A DNA stretch of 5,005 nucleotides from Lentisphaerota bacterium. GTDB taxonomy: Bacteria; Verrucomicrobiota; Kiritimatiellia; RFP12; UBA3636. The position numbers were made by a program, and so were the translations under genes. Of the stretch, positions 1 to 5,005 are shown piece by piece. The stretch covers positions 1 through 5,005 of the forward strand of contig JAAZFF010000104.1 in the NCBI GenBank assembly GCA_012511845.1, in the 5' to 3' direction. The notes beneath the pieces were generated by a model. The model saw nothing but the letters and a program-made list of their open reading frames with translations, searched no databases and was not told where the DNA came from. Every line of letters starts with the position of its first letter. The stretch's first letter is position 1.

Positions 1-9
1 AGCAGGCGG

Positions 10-31
10 GCACAGACAGGAATGTCCGTGC
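10..31. repeat. Imperfect inverted repeat (hairpin) in non-coding DNA
   Basis: The arms GCACAGAC (10-17) and GTCCGTGC (24-31) pair with a single A·C mismatch around the 6-base loop AGGAAT. It lies in a stretch with no supported gene and is followed by other short repeats, so it may be part of a dispersed intergenic repeat family or the end of an upstream transcription unit. There is no T-tract after it, so a classical Rho-independent terminator is not supported. The pairing is seen directly; any role is inference. Confidence 0.5.
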
Positions 32-51
32 TACAGTCTGCGGTGCCCAAG

Positions 52-86
52 TACTACCTACTGCACACTGTACACTGATCACTGGT
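52..86. repeat. Degenerate tandem heptamer repeat, five units
   Basis: The segment divides into five consecutive 7-base units: TACTACC, TACTGCA, CACTGTA, CACTGAT and CACTGGT, with consensus YACTGNN. The last three share an exact CACTG core at 66-70, 73-77 and 80-84. A further CACTG occurs at 105-109, out of the 7-base register. The array runs directly into the hairpin that begins at 84. It resembles the short heptameric tandem repeats found between genes in some bacterial genomes; no function can be read from it. Confidence 0.5.
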
Positions 87-101
87 CCGGCTTGCCGGAC
101 C
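84..101. repeat. Perfect 7-bp hairpin with CTTG tetraloop
   Basis: GGTCCGG (84-90) and CCGGACC (95-101) are exact reverse complements around CTTG (91-94). G-CUUG-C is one of the well-known stable RNA tetraloops, so a transcript of either strand through here could fold tightly (the reverse strand gives a CAAG loop). The 9-mer CCGGCTTGC inside it (87-95) recurs at 111-119. There is no U-rich tail on the plus strand, which argues against an intrinsic terminator. It could be a repeat-family (REP-like) hairpin or a transcript-end stabiliser for a gene lying left of the window. Confidence 0.6.
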
Positions 102-157
102 TGCCACTGCCCGGCTTGCAGGCTCTTTCGACAATTTTGCTGAATTTTTAAAATTTC

Positions 158-187
158 TTTACCGGTTCGGCTCAAAAAGTATATAAT
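158..187 (+). promoter_or_regulatory. Putative sigma-70-type promoter for rpoN
   Basis: A perfect -10 hexamer TATAAT lies at 182-187 in an AT-rich stretch. A weak -35 candidate, TTTACC at 158-163, sits 18 bases upstream; TTACCG at 159-164 gives 17-base spacing but a poorer match. Transcription would begin near 194 and leave a leader of about 64 bases before the rpoN ATG. A second, weaker pairing exists upstream: TCGACA at 128-133 with TAAAAT at 149-154, only 15 bases apart. The assignment rests on hexamer matches and position only. Confidence 0.45.
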
Positions 188-240
188 AATTGCTCTTATT
201 TAGTTCGTTTTGAAGTCTGCATAATGCAGCTTGGTAAATG

Positions 241-247
241 AGAGGAG
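241..247 (+). promoter_or_regulatory. Ribosome binding site that fixes the rpoN start
   Basis: AGAGGAG is a good Shine-Dalgarno match ending 10 bases before ATG at 258. It lies inside the frame that would be opened by a TTG at 231, so it favours the ATG at 258 over that upstream TTG. The extra nine residues a TTG start would add have no counterpart in the usual RpoN N-terminus. Confidence 0.6.
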
Positions 248-257
248 TTTTGGAAAA

Positions 258-1769
258 ATGGCGGCTAAGAGCATGGGTTTGGTGCAAGAATTACGGATGA
301 AACCCGTAATAGCGCCACAAATGCGTGAATCACTTAAGGTGTTGCAAGTTCCTGTGCAGCAACTTAATATTTTAGCCACCCGGGAACTTGAACAGAACCC
401 GACTCTGGAAGAACTCGACAAGGAGGAAATTTCCATTGATGAGGAGCGTGAGAATTTTGAGGCAGAAAATGAAGGTTCCACTCCTGAAGATGAAATGGAT
501 GAAACACAAGAGAAAAATGCCGATTCACCAGATTCTGGTGAAACCGATGGAGATGAACAACCAGAGCCTGAGCCTCAAACAGACTTCGCATCATTGGCGC
601 AGGAACATGCCGATTATTTCTTTCAGGATGGTGGAAACAATGAATATAATCCTGATTATGAAGAGCGTCGCCAGTTTATGTTCGATTCAATCACCGTTGA
701 AGATACACTTCAGGAGCATTTGTTGAAGCAGCTGGAATTGTCAGAATTGGAGGATGTAGACATCCTTATTGCTGAGCAACTGATTGGAAGCATTTCAGAC
801 GACGGGTATTTACGTACCCCGCTGGCAGATATAGCCCAGGTTATTCCGGGAGTCGATATGGAAAGATGTGAGAGCGTTCTTAGGGTCGTTCAGAGCTTTG
901 ATCCGCCCGGTATCGGTGCAAGGGATCTGCGCGAGTGTCTTTTGCTTCAAATTCGAAATTCGCATCTGGAAGGCAGCCTTGCTGAAACGATTGTCCTGGA
1001 GCATCTTGACCTGATAGAAAAAAACAAGATTAGCATGGTTGCAAAAGAGTGCGGGGTTTCACGCAAAGAAGTAGAGCAGGCAATCAGGGAGTTGTCAAAT
1101 CTCGATCCAAGACCCGGGGCGAAATTTGATATAGAATATAATACATATGTCGTGCCGGAAGTCGAAGTCCGGAAGGAAAATGGATCCTATAAAGTTTTTA
1201 TAGAAGACGCATACATCCCCCGATTGCGAATATCCAGGCGTTATTTGGATATGTTGAAATCACCGGATATAACAGATGAAGCACGTGAGTATGTGCAGGA
1301 AAAGATCCGTTCTGGAATGAATTTTATAAAAAGTATAAATGATCGGCAAGATACAATACGAAGGGTTTCGCAGAAAATAGTTGATGCTCAACAAGAGTTT
1401 TTTGACAATGGTGTTGCTGCGCTAAGACCTATGGTTATGGAGGATATTGCAAAAGAAACAGGTATGGATCCTTCAACGATCAGCCGCACTGTTTCAAACA
1501 AGTACATGATCTCACCTCAAGGTATCCATGAGCTTAAATTTTTCTTTACAGGCGGAATTCCTACCGATTCTGGAGTAGATGTGTCGACCCGACATGTGAA
1601 ATCTATTATAAAACAAATGATAGATGCGGAGGATCCACAGAGTCCGCTTGCTGATCAGGATATTGAAAGAAATCTTGCCTCTTCAGGGATTAATATTGCC
1701 CGGCGCACTATTGCAAAATACCGCAATACAATGAAAATACCACCATCTCATATGCGGAAAAGAGAATAG
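258..1769 (+). CDS. rpoN: RNA polymerase sigma-54 factor RpoN
   Basis: This is the alternative sigma factor that directs core RNA polymerase to -24/-12 promoters and needs an AAA+ enhancer-binding activator to melt DNA. The product is 503 residues. Residues about 6-52 form the activator-interacting region I (APQMRESLKVLQ, then RELEQNPTLEE). Residues 51-110 are a strongly acidic region II, with 27 Asp/Glu in 60 positions, which makes the protein longer than the roughly 430-480 residues common in the family. The core-binding region starts near 141 and contains the hallmark FDPPGIGARDLRECLLLQ from residue 214. A helix-turn-helix follows around 392-417 (EDIAKETGMDPSTISRTVS). The RpoN box ARRTIAKYR, which reads the -24 element, is intact at 481-489 (bases 1698-1724), 14 residues from the C-terminus. 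The ATG at 258 is chosen for its AGAGGAG site. The stop is TAG, and the next gene starts 27 bases later, so co-transcription is likely. Identity is secure. Confidence 0.97.
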   Translation: MAAKSMGLVQELRMKPVIAPQMRESLKVLQVPVQQLNILATRELEQNPTLEELDKEEISIDEERENFEAENEGSTPEDEMDETQEKNADSPDSGETDGDEQPEPEPQTDFASLAQEHADYFFQDGGNNEYNPDYEERRQFMFDSITVEDTLQEHLLKQLELSELEDVDILIAEQLIGSISDDGYLRTPLADIAQVIPGVDMERCESVLRVVQSFDPPGIGARDLRECLLLQIRNSHLEGSLAETIVLEHLDLIEKNKISMVAKECGVSRKEVEQAIRELSNLDPRPGAKFDIEYNTYVVPEVEVRKENGSYKVFIEDAYIPRLRISRRYLDMLKSPDITDEAREYVQEKIRSGMNFIKSINDRQDTIRRVSQKIVDAQQEFFDNGVAALRPMVMEDIAKETGMDPSTISRTVSNKYMISPQGIHELKFFFTGGIPTDSGVDVSTRHVKSIIKQMIDAEDPQSPLADQDIERNLASSGINIARRTIAKYRNTMKIPPSHMRKRE

Positions 1770-1796
1770 GTGGCTGATATTATAAAAAAGAAGTAA

Positions 1797-3776
1797 ATGA
1801 ATGCTACCTATTTCGAAATTCGTAAAATACTCTTACTGGCAATATTGTCCTGTATAGGCATTCTTGAAGGCTTTTCAGCCGAAGCACCGCGTGTTGTTTC
1901 TGTTGTTCATGGGCAGGTTTCCCTGGTCTCTCAAAGAGATGCCCAGTACGCTTTCAGTCGGGCAAGAAGTGTGTACCGCACACTTGATGAAGCCGGAATA
2001 ACGTCTGTACTTTATCCTGATACCGAATTGCAGAAAGCCCTGGCTCCGCCATGCAAGCTGGCGCATCTTGTTTATTTTGAAAAGCCTTCCGGAGAGCAAA
2101 TGAAGCTGATCGAAAAATTTGTTTCCTCGGGAGGCAAAGTTATTGCGCACTATTCTCTCTCGGCAGAATTTGCCGGATTAATGGGAGTCACAGCTCCCGA
2201 GCCATTAGACAACGCCGATGGATGGTGGCAGGGTTTCCAGTTTGCCACAAGGCGTCCACTTCATTGCCCGGACTTTATCCAGGCGGAAACGAGCAGGGTT
2301 TGTCATGTAAAACCGCTGACAAAAGAAGCTTCTGTTTTGGCAAGCTGGGTAGATGCATCGGGGAAGTCAGGTCCTGCTGCTGTGCTGAAATCTAAAAACG
2401 GTTACTGGATTTGCCGCATTATGCTTGATACGGGCGATGCCGATGCAAGGCGCAGATTTCTTGCATCCATCAGTGCTGACTGTGTGCTGGAAGTATGGCG
2501 CCATGCCGCAAAGAGACTGGATAGGGAAATATGGTCTATTGTGGGGGCGGAGACATTCGATGGTGCTAAAAAATTGATGCTCAGGCGGGCACCGGCGAGC
2601 AGAAAGGATGAGTTGGAAAAGAGGCTTGCCAGACTTGATGAACTTGAGTCAGCCAGGCAGGCGGATTTTTCAAAAGGACTCTTCGGGGCATCAATGGCAA
2701 AATTGTGGCAGATGAGAAAAGAGGTATTGCTGGCATACGCTGTTTCGTCCGATATCGGGAAAGCTTCACGGGGAGTTTTTGCTGTATGGTTGCGTTCTGC
2801 GAACGGAGTATTTCCCGGTGATTGGGAAAAGACGGCTTCGGTGCTGTCAGATACAGGTATAACTGATGTTTACATGATGGTAACTGATGTTGGGATAGGG
2901 TCGACAAGTGGTTCACCGGATGCGAAGGTGAATGCTGTGCGGGAGGCAGACTCCATCCGCAAGGCTGTAGCAGCCTGCAGGGCGAAAGGCATACGTGTGC
3001 ATGCGTGGATTTATGCACTGTCACTTGAAAATATATCGCAGGCTGCGCAGTCAGCTCTTGCAGGGGAGGGCAGGGCTCTTTGCAATTTAAAGGGGGATGC
3101 TCTGGCGTGGGCAGATCCCGGTCATAAGAAGAACAGAAAAGAACTTGCCCGTTCTCTCATTTGGTTTGCAAAGAATTTCGGTGTCGATGGAATACACCTC
3201 GATTACGTGCGATACCCCCATGAGGAAAATTTTGTAAACTCGAAAGCCCGCAGTGATTTTGAGAAGAGTAGCGGATGCAGGGTCGATTCCTGGCCTGCTG
3301 ATATCAGAAGCCGCGGGAAGCACAGGCAGGCATATGAGAAATGGCGTGCTGCACGATTGGATGGTCTGGTAGGATACGTTTCCGGTGAATTGAAAAAAGA
3401 GATACCGGAAACTGTTTTTTCAATAGCCACATATGGGAAGTATCCGTTGTGCGTGGAGACCGTGGGGCAAGACTGGAAATTATGGTCTAAAAACAAGTGG
3501 GTTCATTACACTGTTCCAATGAACTATTCTGCCAACGTGGCGGGGGTGCAGAAACTTTTGCACGAACAGATTGGCATTGCGGATAGAAAACGCCTGGTTT
3601 GCGGTATCGGTGTTAGCTCTTATGAGGCAACGCTTAACTCAAGGGAAACAATAGAGCAGATAAAAGCAGCTCTGAAATTCAATATTGGCGGTGTAGCTTT
3701 GTATCATTTCGACACACGGTTTGTGGATGAAATTTCTCCTGCTCTGGAGCTGGCGAAAAAGGGCAGGAGCAAGTAG
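1797..3776 (+). CDS. Secreted GHL10/DUF187-type glycoside hydrolase-like protein with N-terminal amidotransferase-like region
   Basis: The 659-residue product begins with a Sec signal peptide: a hydrophobic core at residues 11-23 and likely cleavage after FSA at 28. ILSC at 16-19 is only a poor lipobox, so an exported or periplasmic protein is favoured over a lipoprotein. Residues about 30-240 resemble a class I amidotransferase/ThuA-like flavodoxin fold, as in beta-galactosidase middle domains (KFVSSGGKVIAHYS near 107-120), and I see no catalytic Cys at the usual place. Residues about 268-320 are charged and helical. From R325 to about 655 is the GHL10 barrel (Pfam DUF187 type): RGVFAVW, VHAWIYA at 401-407, ADPG at 439-442, and the signature DGIHLDYVRYP at 464-474, where D469 is the conserved acidic candidate. 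E. coli DigH/YddW of this family cleaves denuded peptidoglycan glycans, so peptidoglycan or another glycan is a possible substrate. The substrate here is unknown. A TAA directly before ATG 1797 blocks any in-frame upstream start; the only SD-like sequence is weak (AAGAAG, 1788-1793). The stop is TAG. Confidence 0.85.
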   Translation: MNATYFEIRKILLLAILSCIGILEGFSAEAPRVVSVVHGQVSLVSQRDAQYAFSRARSVYRTLDEAGITSVLYPDTELQKALAPPCKLAHLVYFEKPSGEQMKLIEKFVSSGGKVIAHYSLSAEFAGLMGVTAPEPLDNADGWWQGFQFATRRPLHCPDFIQAETSRVCHVKPLTKEASVLASWVDASGKSGPAAVLKSKNGYWICRIMLDTGDADARRRFLASISADCVLEVWRHAAKRLDREIWSIVGAETFDGAKKLMLRRAPASRKDELEKRLARLDELESARQADFSKGLFGASMAKLWQMRKEVLLAYAVSSDIGKASRGVFAVWLRSANGVFPGDWEKTASVLSDTGITDVYMMVTDVGIGSTSGSPDAKVNAVREADSIRKAVAACRAKGIRVHAWIYALSLENISQAAQSALAGEGRALCNLKGDALAWADPGHKKNRKELARSLIWFAKNFGVDGIHLDYVRYPHEENFVNSKARSDFEKSSGCRVDSWPADIRSRGKHRQAYEKWRAARLDGLVGYVSGELKKEIPETVFSIATYGKYPLCVETVGQDWKLWSKNKWVHYTVPMNYSANVAGVQKLLHEQIGIADRKRLVCGIGVSSYEATLNSRETIEQIKAALKFNIGGVALYHFDTRFVDEISPALELAKKGRSK

Positions 3777-3782
3777 CTGATC

Positions 3783-3805
3783 TCGAATTACTATTATTTA
3801 TTCGA
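3783..3805. promoter_or_regulatory. Small inverted repeat between the GHL10 and oxidoreductase genes
   Basis: TCGAAT (3783-3788) and ATTCGA (3800-3805) are exact reverse complements around an 11-base AT-rich spacer. The site falls 6 bases after the GHL10 stop and about 40 before the next start codon. The stem is too short and AT-rich for a good intrinsic terminator. An operator-like site for a dimeric regulator is possible, but a 6-bp repeat in AT-rich DNA can easily arise by chance. Confidence 0.2.
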
Positions 3806-3844
3806 CTATATTAATATTAAGGACAAAATAAATTAACTGATAAA

Positions 3845-4939
3845 ATGAATGATAAACTTCTGAAAATAGGTGTAATAGGTGCCGGTGGGCGTGGTGGACT
3901 TTCTAGGAATGCCGTGCTCCCTGGTGTTGGTGGTAAAATAGTCGCTTTATGCGATACTGATCCGGATGCATTCAAGAAGTATGAAGGTGTCTGTGATGAG
4001 AATGTATACAAGTGTTCCGATTATCGTGATCTTCTCGCACGTCCGGAAGTTGAGGCTGTTTTTGTCTGCACTCCAGACTATCTGCATGAGGAACATGCTA
4101 TAGCGGCCTTGCAGGCAGGGAAACACGTTTATCTTGAGAAGCCAATGGCAATAACTATCGAGGGATGCGATAAAATTCTTAATGAAGCCAGAAAGTCCGG
4201 AAAGAAATTGTATCTGGGACATAACATGCGCCACATGCGTTTTGTCCAGAAAATGAAAGAACTTGTAGATTCTGGTGCTATTGGTAAGGTTAAGGCGGCG
4301 TGGTGCAGACATTTCATAGCGTATGGAGGCGACGCCTACTTCAAGGATTGGCACGCTGAAAGGGAGAAGGGTACAGGGCTTCTTCTGCAGAAAGCGGCTC
4401 ATGACATAGATGTACTGCACTGGATTTGCGGTGGGTATACAACTCGGGTTGTTGGACAGGGAGGGCTGACACTTTATGATCAGATAACAGACCGGCACCC
4501 GGATACTGAGCGCGGTGATGCCACGTTCAGAAATGAGAATTGGCCGCCGCTTTCACAAAAGCAGCTTAATCCGGTCATAGATGTTGAAGATATAAGCCAT
4601 ATCTTGATGCAGTTGGACAATGGCGTATTTGCCACATATCAGCAATGCCATTTTACACCTGATGCCTGGCGCAACTACACTATTATAGGCACTGAGGGAC
4701 GCATTGAGAATTTGGGGGAAAATAAAGTAGCCCTCTGGAATACACGTTGTTACTACAAAGCTGAAGGTGATGAACAGTTTGACTGTACACCAGAGGGAGG
4801 CTCACACGGAGGAGCGGACCCGATGATTGTAGCGGAGTTTGTGCGGTATGTTCGTGAAGGCGGTAATATACTTACTTCACCTATTCCGGCTCGTCATAGT
4901 GTTGCAGCAGGCTATCTTGCGACAATGTCGATTCGCTGA
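3845..4939 (+). CDS. Gfo/Idh/MocA-family oxidoreductase, apparently truncated by an in-frame TGA
   Basis: This is an NAD(P)-dependent dehydrogenase of the family that acts on sugars, inositols and related hydroxy compounds in the cytoplasm; no signal peptide is visible. Of 364 residues, the N-terminal Rossmann fold opens with KIGVIGAGGRGG and continues to an acidic-ended strand (ALCDTD). EKP at 98-100 is the family signature, with K99 contacting cofactor and substrate. The C-terminal alpha/beta domain carries GLLLQKAAHDIDVLHW, where K183, H186 and D187 match the conserved K-x-x-H-D catalytic region. The substrate cannot be told; myo-inositol-like or hexose substrates are typical. ATG 3845 is the first start after a TAA at 3818. 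The nearest SD-like AAGGA (3819-3823) lies 21 bases away, so initiation looks SD-poor. The TGA at 4937-4939 interrupts a frame that goes on with conserved-looking C-terminal sequence, so the gene may be freshly broken or mis-sequenced. A 68-base gap separates it from the GHL10 gene, and shared transcription is plausible. Confidence 0.9.
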   Translation: MNDKLLKIGVIGAGGRGGLSRNAVLPGVGGKIVALCDTDPDAFKKYEGVCDENVYKCSDYRDLLARPEVEAVFVCTPDYLHEEHAIAALQAGKHVYLEKPMAITIEGCDKILNEARKSGKKLYLGHNMRHMRFVQKMKELVDSGAIGKVKAAWCRHFIAYGGDAYFKDWHAEREKGTGLLLQKAAHDIDVLHWICGGYTTRVVGQGGLTLYDQITDRHPDTERGDATFRNENWPPLSQKQLNPVIDVEDISHILMQLDNGVFATYQQCHFTPDAWRNYTIIGTEGRIENLGENKVALWNTRCYYKAEGDEQFDCTPEGGSHGGADPMIVAEFVRYVREGGNILTSPIPARHSVAAGYLATMSIR

Positions 4940-5005
4940 GGAAGCACCCCGTACAACATACCGCCTGTTAATGCGGAGCTTGTGAAGTATTTCTCCACAT
5001 GTGCG
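4940..5005 (+). other. In-frame continuation of the oxidoreductase beyond the TGA, cut by the window edge
   Basis: Read in the frame of the preceding gene, these 22 codons are open and give GSTPYNIPPVNAELVKYF followed by STCA. Gfo/Idh/MocA proteins of this subgroup commonly end with a motif like SLRNG-x-P-x-x-IPP-x-x-x-E-L-x-x-YF, which matches MSIR-stop-GSTPYNIPPVNAELVKYF well. The segment therefore looks like the original C-terminus, not intergenic DNA. With it, the protein would exceed 386 residues, a normal length for this subgroup. The family match is from memory of typical members, not from an alignment. Confidence 0.65.

Noticed and set aside
84..130. Intrinsic terminator of a gene left of the window
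   Set aside because: The stem at 84-101 is strong, but no T-tract follows on the plus strand, and no coding sequence can be recognised upstream to terminate.
231..257. TTG at 231 as the rpoN start, adding nine residues
   Set aside because: The AGAGGAG ribosome site lies inside this extension and points to ATG 258. The extra residues do not resemble the family N-terminus, and TTG is a rarer start.
1770..1796. Eight-codon GTG-to-TAA reading frame exactly filling the gap between rpoN and the GHL10 gene
   Set aside because: It is far too short to support, has no ribosome site of its own, and its lysine-rich tail follows from A-rich DNA. It could at most couple translation to the next ATG.
2581..3024. 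Minus-strand 147-codon open frame
   Set aside because: It is opposite the GHL10 gene and has a low-complexity composition rich in Pro, His and Ser, typical of antisense translation, with no family features.
4349..4364. TTGGCACG inside the oxidoreductase as a sigma-54 -24 element
   Set aside because: The -12 half (TTGC at the right spacing) is missing, and the site is within coding sequence where the protein is conserved.
3947..4498. Minus-strand 183-codon open frame
   Set aside because: It lies entirely opposite the well-supported oxidoreductase, shows no recognisable domain, and is best explained as a shadow frame.
4937..4980. Selenocysteine insertion at the TGA
   Set aside because: The position is not a known redox or catalytic site in Gfo/Idh/MocA enzymes, and no convincing SECIS hairpin is visible downstream; only a 4-bp CCGC/GCGG stem can be drawn.

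Overview
The window carries three genes in a row, all on the plus strand. They follow about 250 bases of non-coding DNA rich in short repeats and hairpins. The set is an RNA polymerase sigma-54 factor (rpoN), a secreted glycoside-hydrolase-like protein of the GHL10/DUF187 type, and a Gfo/Idh/MocA-family sugar oxidoreductase. Moderate GC, weak or absent Shine-Dalgarno sites on the second and third genes, and the pairing of a secreted GHL10 protein with a Gfo/Idh/MocA enzyme would fit the PVC superphylum, for example Lentisphaerota or Kiritimatiellota. That placement is an inference from gene content and style, not a proven assignment.

Layout: bases 1-130 hold a hairpin around a GTCCGTGC arm, a degenerate 7-bp tandem repeat, and a perfect 7-bp stem with a CTTG tetraloop. 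No coding sequence is supported there. Bases 131-257 are AT-rich and hold a plausible sigma-70-type promoter (TATAAT at 182-187) and a GA-rich ribosome binding site for rpoN. rpoN (258-1769) is complete, with the activator-interacting region, an unusually long acidic linker, the core-binding region, the HTH and an intact RpoN box. After 27 bases comes the GHL10 gene (1797-3776), which has a signal peptide and an amidotransferase-like N-terminal region before the hydrolase barrel. A 68-base AT-rich gap with a small inverted repeat leads to the oxidoreductase (3845-4939).

The oddest feature is at the end. The oxidoreductase reading frame is closed by TGA at 4937-4939, but the same frame continues to the window edge with residues that look like the normal conserved C-terminus of this family (GSTPYNIPPVNAELVKYF). 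This suggests a recent nonsense mutation, a sequence error or, much less likely, UGA readthrough.

Functionally, the second and third genes could form a small carbohydrate-handling unit: hydrolysis of a glycan outside the cytoplasmic membrane, then oxidation of a released sugar in the cytoplasm. The sigma factor is more likely a housekeeping neighbour than a dedicated regulator. I see no sigma-54-type -24/-12 promoter in front of either downstream gene. I found no convincing undescribed system in this window.
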